NCBI RefSeq assembly: GCF_000410875.1
Contig: NZ_AROI01000021.1
Location: forward strand, 49,319 to 113,318
Reading direction: 5' to 3'
Length of the DNA: 64,000 nucleotides
From: Halopseudomonas pelagia CL-AP6
GTDB lineage: Bacteria > Pseudomonadota > Gammaproteobacteria > Pseudomonadales > Pseudomonadaceae
The notes beneath the pieces are model-generated. The model saw nothing but the letters and a program-made list of their open reading frames with translations. It made no database searches and had not been told where the DNA came from. Position 1 is the first letter of the stretch; each line of letters starts with the position of its first letter. Below are positions 26,511 through 35,570 of this stretch, one piece after another. Position numbers and translations under genes: made by a program.

Positions 26511-26568
26511 GCCCATCCCCGTAGTCTATCCACCGCTGTCCCATACTTGCCCTTCCGGTGGATACCCT

Positions 26569-27924
26569 ATGCCGCGTTACGTACTGACTTCGATCTTCTG
26601 GGTAGTCAGCCTGTTGTCAGGTTGTGTCAGCACTGGCAATCGAGAGAACTATGTTGAGCAGGCCACCCACTTGTCGCAGACGGTATCCGTTCGGACCGAT
26701 GAATATGAAGCCGGGTCTGCAGCCCACTTGACCGATCTGATTGACAGTCAAGAGCTACGGTCTCTCGTTTATGAAGCACTTGAAAATAACCCCGGCTTTC
26801 AACAAACCTTTTTAGCCCTTCAGCAGAGCCGACTTCGCTTGCGCCAAAGTCAATCTGAGCGATACCCGGAATTAGCGGCTGGATTCGACATGAGCAGAGC
26901 CGAAGATACTGACACTCAGTATACGGGCTCGATGACGCTCAGTTGGCAGTTGGATGTGTGGCAGCAGATTGAAGACGGTATCAACGCTGAAGAGCAAAAT
27001 CTGTTTCAACAGCAGGCTATCTACAGGGCGGCCAGGGATACGTTGGCGTCAGAGGTCATGAATAGCTGGCTGAGTCTCCTGGCGTTAACACGCACGTTGG
27101 CCATTGAGCAGCGGCGGTTGAGCACCTTAGAGCTCAACGAGCAACTGATTCTGGAGCGATACCAGCGTGGTCTCAGCTCTCTCGATGACCTCGACAGCGC
27201 TCGAAGCTCTACCTTTAGTACCCGAGCATCGGTGCGCGAACAGGAACAATCGATTCAACAAGATGAGCGCGCGCTGAATAGCTTGTTAGGTCGGCTGGAA
27301 GAGAATCAATACGAAGTACCAGATCAGTACCCGGTCGTGTCCCGCGCTCAAATGGATCTGCCGGAGCAGACACTGGCTCGGCGCTTCGATCTGCAAGCTG
27401 CGTGGCATGCCATTGCTGCAGCCGAAAGCGATGCGCGTGTGGCCTACAAGGACTTGCTTCCTCGAATTGATATTCAGCTAGCCCTGCAAGATGTGGCGGC
27501 CTCGCCTGCCGACGCACTACTCACTGACCCGGTCTGGACGCTACTGGGACAACTGACTGCACCGCTTTTCCAGGGCGGCAGGCTCAGGGCCGCTGCGGAA
27601 ATCGCCAATCTGGAAACCGCTAGTCGTTATCAGAGTTATCGGGAAACCTTGCTGACGGCAGTTGAAGAAGTCGGTAACGCCCTGACTCGTGAAAAAGCCT
27701 TGGCAGCGAGGCATTCCTACATACAGCAAGCACTGGAAAAGCAGCAACTGGCCTTTAACCGTTATCAGGACAAATACCGTGCGGGTAACGCCACCATTCT
27801 GGAGTTATTGACTGTGCAGCAACAGACCTACGATCTGGAAGCGCAACTCGAAACGCTGACCTACAACCGCCTTAGCAATCGCATTACTCTGGCGCTCGCG
27901 CTGGGTCTGGGAGTCTCCGAATGA
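26569..27924 (+). CDS. Outer-membrane efflux lipoprotein (TolC/OprM type)
   Basis: Outer-membrane factor of 451 residues. A lipoprotein signal ends at the lipobox LLSGC with Cys19 as the lipidated residue; the rest is the duplicated helical OEP domain forming the periplasmic tunnel and barrel (for example LQQSRLRLRQSQSERYPELA and ALEKQQLAFNRYQDKYRAGN). It would trimerise and receive cargo from the adaptor and pump encoded next. It overlaps the adaptor gene by four bases (ATGA). First gene of a three-gene operon, preceded by a response-regulator box. Confidence 0.93.
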   Translation: MPRYVLTSIFWVVSLLSGCVSTGNRENYVEQATHLSQTVSVRTDEYEAGSAAHLTDLIDSQELRSLVYEALENNPGFQQTFLALQQSRLRLRQSQSERYPELAAGFDMSRAEDTDTQYTGSMTLSWQLDVWQQIEDGINAEEQNLFQQQAIYRAARDTLASEVMNSWLSLLALTRTLAIEQRRLSTLELNEQLILERYQRGLSSLDDLDSARSSTFSTRASVREQEQSIQQDERALNSLLGRLEENQYEVPDQYPVVSRAQMDLPEQTLARRFDLQAAWHAIAAAESDARVAYKDLLPRIDIQLALQDVAASPADALLTDPVWTLLGQLTAPLFQGGRLRAAAEIANLETASRYQSYRETLLTAVEEVGNALTREKALAARHSYIQQALEKQQLAFNRYQDKYRAGNATILELLTVQQQTYDLEAQLETLTYNRLSNRITLALALGLGVSE

Positions 27925-29090
27925 GCCGTAAAATCACCCGTGGTGTCATGTTAGCCCTGGCCTTTGTGTTTTTCGTCGGGGTGTTTATATACAACGCCGG
28001 GCGAATGTATGAATACCGCGAGGCAATGCAGCAGGTACCTGCAGCGCAGGAAGCACTGAGCCCGACCGTTGCTGTGGTGGAGGTGGCTGCCGCCACTCAT
28101 CGAGCACAAGTTGACGGGGTAGGCAGCGCCAAAGCGCGGTTTGAGCTGGCTTTGAACAGCCGTGTGAGTGGACAGGTCGAGGCGGTGGATGACAGTTTTG
28201 AATCAGGCCGGTTGGTCACGGCGGGCTCCGTGCTGGCGAATCTAGAGGATAGTCTGCTACGAGCCTCAGTGGAATCCGCTCGTAATACCCTGGCCAGTGC
28301 TCGGGTTAGTTACTTGGAGGAGCAGCAAGCGTCCGTCCAGGCGCAGAAAGAATGGTCTTCGTCCGGACTGAGCGGGGAGCCAATGTCTGCCCTGGTATTA
28401 AGAGAGCCGCAATTAACCGCAGCCAAAGCAGTTTTGGACAGTGCCCAGCAGGCTTTGGCCGCTGCGGAGAAAGACTTGGCCAGCACCCGCATTAGAGCGC
28501 CGTTTGATGCCATCGTCGTGAGCCGGGATATTGCTCCCGGCAGTTACCTGCAAGCTGGTAGTGAAATCGGACAACTATTGAGCGCCGAAAGGGTAGAGAT
28601 CGCGGTTCCCCTCTCTGCTCAGCAGTGGTCTGTTTTGCCTGACGAGAGTGAACTTCTTTCAGGGCACTACGCAGTTGTGTTGTCGCATACAGAGACAGGT
28701 AAACGCTGGACGGGCCACGCGATTCGCACCGAAAAGCATCTGAGCAGCAGCACCCGCCAAAGGTCGCTGGTAGTGGCGGTGGATCAGCCGCTCAGTCAGG
28801 ATCCACCATTGTATCCGGGCGCCTTTTTGAATGTCTTGATTCCTGGTAGTGCCATGGAGAACCTGTGGCAACTGCCGGCCTCTGCTCGGAGTCAACGTGG
28901 CGAGATATGGACCGTCACTGACGATAGCCTGCTGAAAACATATGCCGCTGATATCCGCTTCTCCGATCAAGAGCACATTTACGTAACGCCGCCCGAGGGA
29001 TACCAAAAAGCACTGGTGGTAGTTCAGCCACTGAGCAGCTACAGCGAAGGGATGAAAGTTAATCCCCAAAAGGAACAGTTTGATGAGTGA
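27921..29090 (+). CDS. RND efflux periplasmic adaptor (membrane fusion protein)
   Basis: Adaptor of 389 residues, with one N-terminal membrane anchor (about 8-26, GVMLALAFVFFVGVFIYNAG) rather than a lipobox. A lipoyl half (GVGSAKARFELALNSRVSGQ and RAPFDAIVVSRDIAPG) brackets a coiled-coil hairpin of moderate length (SARVSYLEEQQASVQAQKEW), then a beta-barrel and membrane-proximal domain. It links the inner-membrane pump to the outer-membrane channel. It overlaps both neighbours (4 bases upstream; 8 bases with the pump gene), so the three proteins are made in step. Substrate unknown. Confidence 0.93.
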   Translation: MSRKITRGVMLALAFVFFVGVFIYNAGRMYEYREAMQQVPAAQEALSPTVAVVEVAAATHRAQVDGVGSAKARFELALNSRVSGQVEAVDDSFESGRLVTAGSVLANLEDSLLRASVESARNTLASARVSYLEEQQASVQAQKEWSSSGLSGEPMSALVLREPQLTAAKAVLDSAQQALAAAEKDLASTRIRAPFDAIVVSRDIAPGSYLQAGSEIGQLLSAERVEIAVPLSAQQWSVLPDESELLSGHYAVVLSHTETGKRWTGHAIRTEKHLSSSTRQRSLVVAVDQPLSQDPPLYPGAFLNVLIPGSAMENLWQLPASARSQRGEIWTVTDDSLLKTYAADIRFSDQEHIYVTPPEGYQKALVVVQPLSSYSEGMKVNPQKEQFDE

Positions 29091-32000
29091 TCAGCACGAA
29101 TACAGGGGCATCATCCCTTGGTTTACCGCCAATCCGGTGGCCGCCAATCTTCTGCTGATACTCCTTATTGTCGCAGGTTTGTTGACGGTCAGCGGTCTGC
29201 GCAAGGAAGCATTTCCGGCGATGGACCCGGAGACTGTCACTATTTCGGTGACCTATCTCAGCGGCTCCGCGCAACAGAGCGAGGAAGGTATTGCCATCAA
29301 GATCGAGGAGGCTTTGGAAGGGGTCACTGGCATCAAGAGCCTCTCTTCCTCCTCCAATAGCCGAGGGGTGACGGTCTCTGTTGAAAGACTGTCAGACTAC
29401 GATCTGGATGCGCTGTTGCGGGATGTCAAGAACAAGGTCGATAGTGTTTCCAATTTCCCGGTGAGCGCTGAGAAACCGGTAGTAGAGAAAGGTCAGCGGG
29501 AGTCTCATGCGATCACCCTTCAGCTGTATGGGGATGTGGGGCGCCACACTCTCCAGCAACTGGGTGACCGACTGAAGACAGAGCTGCTGGCTCAGCCGGA
29601 CATCAGCCGTGTGACCTATTCTGGATGGATAGATCCGGTCATGGCAATTGAGATCGACGAAGCGCGATTGCAAGCCTACGGTTTGTCGCTGACCGATGTG
29701 CAGACTGCCATCAACCAGTTTTCGTCGAATACCTCAACAGCCATCATCCGGCATGATCGTCTGTTCCTGCAGCTCAAGGCGTCGGAGCAAGCTTACTACG
29801 CCACTGAATTTGCAAAAATCCCGCTGATTCGTACAGCGGCGCTAGGGATTGTAACTCTGGGTGAGGTAGCCATCATTCGCGACACCTTCGATGACACCAT
29901 GCCCGTTCTCTCCCGCTTTAATGGTCAGAGTAGTCTCGCTCTGGACGTCGTCAGTACCGGGGACGACGATGTTCTGCGAACCGTAGCAGCGACCGAAGAG
30001 GTTGTCAGGCAATGGTATGCCAGCGGAACGCTGCCGCTGGGCGTTGAGCTCGTGAACTGGAACGATAGTAGCGAAAACATTGCCAGCCGGCTGACGCTGT
30101 TGGCAGAGAATGCTCTGGTAGGGATTGTGCTGGTATTCATCTTGCTGGCCATTTTTCTAAATCTGACAGTGGCGTTCTGGGTCGCAATGGGATTGCCATT
30201 TATCTTCTTTGGCACGCTCTTTTTTATGGGGAAAAGCTTCGCCGACCTGTCGCTAAATGAGTTCACCACGTTTGGTTTTATCATGGCCCTTGGTATCGTC
30301 GTGGACGATGCCGTGGTGGTCGGCGAAAGTGTGTATGCCACCCGGGAAAAATATGGCGATACACTGGCCAATACCATCAAGGGCACTCTGGCGGTGGCCG
30401 TCCCTACACTGTTCGGTACGTTTACAACGGTAGCCGCATTTGCGGCGCTATCGCAAACCAGCGGTATGCTGGGTCAGTTATATGCGCAGTTTGCGGTCGT
30501 GGTTACCATTTGCCTGTTGTTGTCGTTGGTGGAGAGCAAGCTGATTCTCCCCGCGCATCTGTCCCATTTGCGTACCCACCGAGAGGCGCAAAGGGCAAAC
30601 CGCCTGACGCGTGGCTGGCAAAAAATACAGAATGGCGCCAATGCTGCTCTGACAGGATTCAATCGCCGTATTTACGCCCCGCTTATAGAGAAAGCCATAA
30701 CCCACCGCTACGCAGTCGTTATGTTCGGCATAAGCCTCCTTATGCTGGTGATCGCGATGCCCTTCAACGGCACTATTCGCATCAGTTTTTTCCCGGATGT
30801 GCCTGCTGAGACCGTCACCGCAAGCTTAACCATGCACAAGGATGCCAGCTATGGATTGACCCACGAGGCTCTGCGCCAACTAGAGACTAACGCCTTTCAG
30901 GTGGACAAGGCTTTGCGAGCGGACGGTAACAGTGAGCAGCAGATGTCGTATATCGCCAACCTGCAAGTTATTTCCGAGGATGACCAAAGTGGCACTGTGA
31001 CTGTCGAGTTGGCGGACAACGCACCTTACACATTGGTTCAGTTTACCCGTCGCTGGAGGGAGCTGGTCGGCAAGCCTGAAGGCACCAAAACCTTGAGCAT
31101 TCAGAGCCGTCAAGCGATGGTGGATGCCCTGCGCATCGAACTGCGTTCCAGTGACGATGACATACTCTACCGGGCTGGCAATGAGCTCAAACTGCATCTC
31201 CAGGGAATAACTGCAATCAGTGGGCTCGATGATAATCTGACACCCACTCAACCACAGCTGAACCTGCACCTGACAGAGCAGGGTAAAGCCCTGGGCATGA
31301 CCACTGATGATTTGGCTTCACAGGTTTATCAGGCCTTCAGCGGCCAGGTGGTGCAGCGATACCAGCGCGGCAATGACGAAGTAGAAGTAAAGGTGCGTTA
31401 CCCAGAGGCAGAACGAAGAAGCGCGGCCGATATCTTGAATGCCAAGGTTCGTACTCCCGCGGGCGACGTTGTGCCAATGTCGACCGTCGCACAAGCAACT
31501 TATGGCTTCTCTCGCGACAGCATTACCCGCATTGATGGGAAACGCGCGGTATATTTGACCGCCGATGTGGAAAAGGACGCCATATCGGTTACTGAATTGG
31601 TCAAGAACCTACAACTGACCATCGCTGCGGATTTGAAGAAACAGTACGCCGGCCTGGATATTCAGTTCGGCGGTGAGGCCGAACAGCAACAAGAGACCTC
31701 ATCGTCCATGGCGTCCATGTTTTTACTGGCCTTGCTGGCAATCTATATGTTGCTGGCCGTGCCCTTGAAATCCTACATTCAGCCGTTAGTGATCATGACG
31801 GCGATTCCTTTCGGCATCGTTGGTGCCATTTTTGGTCACTGGCTGAACGATCTTCCGCTGAGCATATTGTCCCTGAACGGCGTCATCGCACTTAGCGGCG
31901 TAGTAGTGAACGACAGCCTGTTGTTGGTTAGCCAGTACAATCAGGAAATCCAACAAAACCAGAATCGCAAGCAGGCCATGATTACTGCTTGTACCGGCCG

Positions 32001-32247
32001 CTTGCGACCAGTACTGCTGACGTCGGCAACAACCTTTGCCGGGTTGATGCCACTGCTGAGTGAGACGTCCGTACAAGCGCAGTTTCTAATCCCCGCAGCT
32101 GTTTCATTGGCTTACGGGATCGTATTTGCGACGCTGGTCACCTTGATCCTGATACCTTCACTGGTCACTATTCAGGAGGATATTGGCCATCGTCTGGAGC
32201 GTCTGGCGTTCAGACGGCGGCACAACGAAGGAACTCATGTGCCCTGA
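29083..32247 (+). CDS. RND multidrug/export pump, inner-membrane subunit
   Basis: Proton-driven RND transporter of 1054 residues, the standard length, with twelve membrane helices in two repeats and two large periplasmic loops. Diagnostic segments include NPVAANLLLILLIVAGLLTV at TM1, the proton-relay region FGFIMALGIVVDDAVVVGES in TM4 (paired Asp residues) and LNGVIALSGVVVNDSLLLV in TM10. The ATG at 29083 is preferred; a TTG one codon upstream is in frame. It belongs to the HAE/AcrB-like superfamily but is closer to the environmental HAE clade than to AcrB, so the substrate (drug, lipid, metal-chelate) cannot be assigned. End of the OMF-MFP-RND operon. Confidence 0.95.
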   Translation: MSDQHEYRGIIPWFTANPVAANLLLILLIVAGLLTVSGLRKEAFPAMDPETVTISVTYLSGSAQQSEEGIAIKIEEALEGVTGIKSLSSSSNSRGVTVSVERLSDYDLDALLRDVKNKVDSVSNFPVSAEKPVVEKGQRESHAITLQLYGDVGRHTLQQLGDRLKTELLAQPDISRVTYSGWIDPVMAIEIDEARLQAYGLSLTDVQTAINQFSSNTSTAIIRHDRLFLQLKASEQAYYATEFAKIPLIRTAALGIVTLGEVAIIRDTFDDTMPVLSRFNGQSSLALDVVSTGDDDVLRTVAATEEVVRQWYASGTLPLGVELVNWNDSSENIASRLTLLAENALVGIVLVFILLAIFLNLTVAFWVAMGLPFIFFGTLFFMGKSFADLSLNEFTTFGFIMALGIVVDDAVVVGESVYATREKYGDTLANTIKGTLAVAVPTLFGTFTTVAAFAALSQTSGMLGQLYAQFAVVVTICLLLSLVESKLILPAHLSHLRTHREAQRANRLTRGWQKIQNGANAALTGFNRRIYAPLIEKAITHRYAVVMFGISLLMLVIAMPFNGTIRISFFPDVPAETVTASLTMHKDASYGLTHEALRQLETNAFQVDKALRADGNSEQQMSYIANLQVISEDDQSGTVTVELADNAPYTLVQFTRRWRELVGKPEGTKTLSIQSRQAMVDALRIELRSSDDDILYRAGNELKLHLQGITAISGLDDNLTPTQPQLNLHLTEQGKALGMTTDDLASQVYQAFSGQVVQRYQRGNDEVEVKVRYPEAERRSAADILNAKVRTPAGDVVPMSTVAQATYGFSRDSITRIDGKRAVYLTADVEKDAISVTELVKNLQLTIAADLKKQYAGLDIQFGGEAEQQQETSSSMASMFLLALLAIYMLLAVPLKSYIQPLVIMTAIPFGIVGAIFGHWLNDLPLSILSLNGVIALSGVVVNDSLLLVSQYNQEIQQNQNRKQAMITACTGRLRPVLLTSATTFAGLMPLLSETSVQAQFLIPAAVSLAYGIVFATLVTLILIPSLVTIQEDIGHRLERLAFRRRHNEGTHVP

Positions 32248-32309
32248 TAGCTATTTTGTTGGTAGAAACGCCCGTCATCTGCCGAGGCGCACGTAGTAAG
32301 CCTGTATTC

Positions 32310-33086
32310 CTACAAGAGCATGGCGGGTTCCGCCTCGTAGGCTTCATGTAACAAGCTGATGAACGGTGCTGCTTCGGCGAAAACAGTGGCAGCAATAGCC
32401 GTGACCGCGATCCCGGGTGTCCATGAATTCATCACTGCGGCTGCGGACAACTCCCGGAGACGTTCGAAGGTTATCGCCTCATGGCGCTGGGGAATATCAA
32501 GACGCTCCAGTTGGCGCTGGACTATTCCCATCATTGTCCCCCGTAGCATTGAGGCCTCTGGCCAGATAACCGCGTCGCCGTCCCAAAAGACAAGGTTCCA
32601 TATCGTTGCCTCGCTCAAGTGCCCGCGGCTGTCTACGAAGGCTGCATCGTCGAAGCCCTGGCGTATGGCTTGATGCAAATAGAAGGTTTTACCGGACTCA
32701 CCTGTACTCAACCGCAGCGGGCCATCAGGTCCTTGGGACGGTGGTCCCGTGCGGATGAGAGCTGCCGGTTCTGCATCCATGCTGGCTGCTGTGAACTCGC
32801 CCTTAGGGGAAAAGACAGTGACCGTTAGTGATTGGTCTTTCGGGCCATCTTCAATGCTTGATCGGATGTAAGACAAGAGTTGCTCATCGGCCAGCGCTCT
32901 TCCAAAAAACGACACAGAGGCGTTTCGCAAACGGGCCAAGTGAAGGTCTAGCCCCTTGATCTTGCGATCTCGTACCTGCATTGCTGTGAAGTGCGCGAAT
33001 CCCGCAAAGGCCAAGGAGATCAGTTCTGGATGGGTGGCCGGTTGTCCGTTGATTCGGGCCTGGCAGTTGTTAACGTTATCGAACAT
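32310..33086 (-). CDS. Class IV (fold-type IV) PLP aminotransferase-like protein
   Basis: Protein of 258 residues in the branched-chain aminotransferase / D-amino-acid transaminase / aminodeoxychorismate lyase fold. Lys133 in SGKTFYLHQA is the expected Schiff-base lysine, and Glu159 in HLSEATIWNLVFWDGD the pyridine-N-binding residue with the conserved N. The reaction cannot be told from sequence; related genes include amino-transferases and lyases. AGGAG lies nine bases upstream of the start. It is divergent from a MerR-type regulator; a MerR-like promoter with over-long spacer faces this gene, so it is probably that regulator's target. Confidence 0.85.
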   Translation of the reverse strand: MFDNVNNCQARINGQPATHPELISLAFAGFAHFTAMQVRDRKIKGLDLHLARLRNASVSFFGRALADEQLLSYIRSSIEDGPKDQSLTVTVFSPKGEFTAASMDAEPAALIRTGPPSQGPDGPLRLSTGESGKTFYLHQAIRQGFDDAAFVDSRGHLSEATIWNLVFWDGDAVIWPEASMLRGTMMGIVQRQLERLDIPQRHEAITFERLRELSAAAVMNSWTPGIAVTAIAATVFAEAAPFISLLHEAYEAEPAMLL

Positions 33087-33125
33087 GAGGTTGACTCCTG
33101 ATTGAACTCAGCTTGAGGAGCCACT

Positions 33126-33157
33126 ACCCTAAACCCTGACGGCGCTGTCAGAGTCAA
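33126..33157 (-). promoter_or_regulatory. MerR-type promoter for the class IV aminotransferase gene
   Basis: On the minus strand TTGACT (33152-33157) and TAGGGT (33126-33131) are separated by 20 bases, longer than the 17-base optimum, as in MerR-activated promoters. The dyad CTGAC-N6-GTCAG (33136-33151) fills the spacer. The regulator gene begins at 33168 in the opposite direction. No other promoter is evident in this 81-base gap. Confidence 0.6.
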
Positions 33158-33167
33158 GAGGCTGAAG

Positions 33168-33521
33168 ATGAGAATAGGTGAGTTGTCAAAGCGCACCGAA
33201 GTAAGCGTTCGCATGCTGCGTTATTACGAAGTGGAAGGCCTGTTGAAGCCAAAACGCAGCGCAAGTGGATATCGTGAGTACGCACCGGAAGAAGTCCGGA
33301 CTGTCGAGCGGATCAAGCTGCTCGGCTCAGCCGGGATGACTCTTGCGACTATTCAGCAGTTCTTACCTTGTGTGAGAGGGGAGGGGCTTGCCTTCGAACC
33401 CTGTGACGAACTACGCAATGTCTTGCACGAGCAAATTCGCCTGGCTGACCAGAAAGCAGAGCAACTGGCCCAGAGCCGGAGCATTCTGGAGAGCTTCCTA
33501 TACGAGATTGAACACGGCTGA
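33168..33521 (+). CDS. MerR-family transcriptional regulator
   Basis: Regulator of 117 residues. The winged HTH (MRIGELSKRTEVSVRMLRYY to about residue 70) is followed by a dimerisation coiled coil (about 82-115, LRNVLHEQIRLADQKAEQLA). Two Cys residues (in FLPCV and FEPCDEL, about 16 apart) lie near the effector region; that is not the exact layout of known metal sensors, and the short tail argues against a large drug-binding domain. It would twist a promoter with a long spacer, and such a promoter faces the divergent aminotransferase gene. Effector unknown. Confidence 0.9.
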   Translation: MRIGELSKRTEVSVRMLRYYEVEGLLKPKRSASGYREYAPEEVRTVERIKLLGSAGMTLATIQQFLPCVRGEGLAFEPCDELRNVLHEQIRLADQKAEQLAQSRSILESFLYEIEHG

Positions 33522-33553
33522 ACTCAAGGATCTTGGTGCAAGGGGCATAGAGG

Positions 33554-34093
33554 ATGGATGAAGCAGAATCCCTGAATAAAGCTATTCATGAAGAGGTGAC
33601 ACTCTCTCCGTACGACGCGAGCTGGCCGGCATTATTTACACAGGAGCGGGACCGGCTCCTTACTCTGTTTCCAGGTGAGTTTCTGGCGATCGAACACATT
33701 GGCAGTACGGCTGTACCTGGTCTTTTGGCCAAGCCGATTATAGACATCATGATTGGAGTGGATTCGATGGCGCGTGCCGATAAGCTGATGGAGCCGCTGT
33801 GCCAGGCAAAATACGCTACATCAATGGAATTCAACGCCTCCTTGACTGATAGGCGCTGGCTTATGCGATGGGCCGATGGACGCAGGACGCACCACCTCCA
33901 TCTTATGCTCTACGGCAGCCAGGAATGGGAGTGGCGCTTGGCATTTAGGAACCTGCTGTGTGCCGATACCAGATTGGCGCAAGCCTACGAGGCTAATAAG
34001 CAATTATGGGCCACAGAGTTCAGGTCAGATAGAGAGGCCTATACTGCAGCCAAATCAGACTTCATTGGCAAAGCACTGAAAAGCACAGTTTAG
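33554..34093 (+). CDS. GrpB family protein (UPF0157, nucleotidyltransferase-like fold)
   Basis: Soluble protein of 179 residues with the GrpB/UPF0157 signature: VTLSPYDASWPALF near the start, IEHIGSTAVPGLLAKPIIDIM at about 47-67, and HLHLMLYGSQEW. The family adopts a nucleotidyltransferase-like fold; GSTAVPGLLAKPIIDI holds the G-S and paired acidic positions. It is sometimes fused to CoaE. Activity is unproven. It follows the MerR gene on the same strand by 32 bases, without clear functional tie. The start is ATG with a weak GGGG upstream. Confidence 0.88.
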   Translation: MDEAESLNKAIHEEVTLSPYDASWPALFTQERDRLLTLFPGEFLAIEHIGSTAVPGLLAKPIIDIMIGVDSMARADKLMEPLCQAKYATSMEFNASLTDRRWLMRWADGRRTHHLHLMLYGSQEWEWRLAFRNLLCADTRLAQAYEANKQLWATEFRSDREAYTAAKSDFIGKALKSTV

Positions 34094-34102
34094 TCCCGGC
34101 TA

Positions 34103-34129
34103 TGTCACAAACCCGAAGGCTATCCCGTC
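34103..34129 (+). promoter_or_regulatory. ECF41-type promoter (TGTCACA-N16-CGTC)
   Basis: TGTCACA at 34103-34109 and CGTC at 34126-34129 are separated by 16 bases. This is the promoter described for ECF41 sigma factors, which usually sits before the partner gene of the CMD or oxidoreductase type. It lies 60 bases before the AhpD-like gene, two genes upstream-most of the pair whose second member is an ECF41 factor, so autoregulation of the unit is expected. Confidence 0.8.
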
Positions 34130-34189
34130 TACCTCTGCACAACTTCCCGTGGAGACTTTTCCACAGTACGCACAGCAGAGGAACACATC

Positions 34190-34648
34190 ATGGAAACACG
34201 TCTGAATGCCTACAAGGCCGCGCCTGAGGCCATTGCCGCAATGACCCGGCTGGAGGAGTATCTTTGTCATTGTGGGCTGGAATACAGCCTGATCGAGTTG
34301 GTGAAAACACGCGCTTCCCAGATAAATGGCTGCGCCTATTGCCTGCACATGCATACCAGCGACGCACGGGCAGCAGGGGAGAGCGAAGCACGCCTTTATC
34401 TCTTATCTGCTTGGCGTGAGTCAGCGCTCTACACGCCGCGTGAGCGCGCAGCACTGGCCTGGACCGAGGCCTTGACGCAGCTCGCTGATACCGGCGCTCC
34501 CTCACAGGATTACGAACAGGGCCTCGCCCATTTCAGCGAGAAGGAGTTTGTTGATCTCACGTTACTGATCGGCGCAATCAACGTCTGGAATCGGATCAGT
34601 GTCGGTTTTCGTGGCGTTCATCCGAACGACGTGGAACGTCATAATTAA
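34190..34648 (+). CDS. Carboxymuconolactone decarboxylase / AhpD-like protein
   Basis: Protein of 152 residues of the CMD/AhpD superfamily. The peroxidatic-type motif C48-A-Y-C51-L-H-M-H55 (INGCAYCLHMHTSDARA) is intact, as in alkylhydroperoxidase-like members that detoxify peroxides or act on small organics. GAGGA precedes the start at good spacing. It is the standard partner (COE gene) of ECF41 sigma factors: the sigma gene begins 23 bases after its stop, and an ECF41 promoter lies upstream. The physiological substrate is unknown for the family in this context. Confidence 0.92.
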   Translation: METRLNAYKAAPEAIAAMTRLEEYLCHCGLEYSLIELVKTRASQINGCAYCLHMHTSDARAAGESEARLYLLSAWRESALYTPRERAALAWTEALTQLADTGAPSQDYEQGLAHFSEKEFVDLTLLIGAINVWNRISVGFRGVHPNDVERHN

Positions 34649-34670
34649 CCAGGGTAGAGGAGTTCCGGCC

Positions 34671-35570
34671 GTGACGGATCAGCCTGCGCAGCAGTTCAAT
34701 CATTGGCGTCGTTATCTGACCAGCGTTGCCTATCGGATGCTGGGGTCGGTAACTGAGGCCGAGGATGCGGTACAGGATGCCTATTTGCGTTGGCATGACA
34801 CCGACCACGGGTCGGTGACTGACGTGCGGGCCTATCTGACGACCATAACCAGCCGTCTGTGCCTTGACCGTTTGCGCGCAGCGCACCGTCATCGGGAGGT
34901 GTACATTGGCCCCTGGTTGCCGGAGCCTTTGCTAGAAGCCCCGGACGCTGCAACGGATGCCGAAGCGCTGGCCAGCGACGTGTCTTTTGCCTTGATGCTG
35001 GCGCTGGAACGGTTGTCGCCCCTGGAGCGCGCGGCCTTCCTGCTGCATGACGTGTTCGGCTTGGACTTTCGTCAGGTTGCTCTCAGTCTGGACCGCAGCG
35101 AAGCCAGCTGTCGGCAACTGGCAAGTCGCGCGCGTAAAAGCGTGCAGGCCGAGCGCCCGCGCTTTCCGGTAACGAGTGGCGAGCACAGCCAATTAACCGA
35201 GCGCTTCTTCGACGCCGCCCGCACTGGTGATGTGACGACGCTGATGGCATTGCTGAGCGACAGCGTCATTCTGCATACCGATGGTGGTGGCAAGCGTATT
35301 GCCGCTCGACGCCTGATTTTTGGTGCCGACAGAGTCAGCCGGATGTTTGCTGGCTTGGCCCGAAAATCGAACTCTACACAACCGCTCTGGGTTCAGTCTG
35401 TTCTGGTGAACGGCTTGCCGGGGTGGTTAACCATTGAACAGGATGGGTTGCCGCAAATCACCACGCTGGATGTGGTGGATGGCCGTATTCAAGCGGTGTA
35501 CGTGGTGCGCAACCCGGACAAGTTGAAGCACCTGGCTGAGTATCTACCAGCGGCGCTTGCAGGTAATTGA
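34671..35570 (+). CDS. ECF41-group sigma factor with SnoaL-like C-terminal regulatory domain
   Basis: Sigma factor of 299 residues from a GTG start with GAGGAG about nine bases upstream; an upstream ATG would overlap the CMD gene. Regions 2 and 4 occupy about 10-160 (EDAVQDAYLRWHD and LSPLERAAFLLHDVFG-LDFRQVALSL). The C-terminal SnoaL-like extension carries the ECF41 hallmarks DGGGK (204-208) and a terminal N-P-D-K-L, which in studied members act as an attached anti-sigma domain in place of a separate one. The target promoter TGTCACA-N16-CGTC is present before the upstream CMD gene. Signal unknown. Its stop abuts that of the convergent regulator gene. Confidence 0.95.
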   Translation: MTDQPAQQFNHWRRYLTSVAYRMLGSVTEAEDAVQDAYLRWHDTDHGSVTDVRAYLTTITSRLCLDRLRAAHRHREVYIGPWLPEPLLEAPDAATDAEALASDVSFALMLALERLSPLERAAFLLHDVFGLDFRQVALSLDRSEASCRQLASRARKSVQAERPRFPVTSGEHSQLTERFFDAARTGDVTTLMALLSDSVILHTDGGGKRIAARRLIFGADRVSRMFAGLARKSNSTQPLWVQSVLVNGLPGWLTIEQDGLPQITTLDVVDGRIQAVYVVRNPDKLKHLAEYLPAALAGN

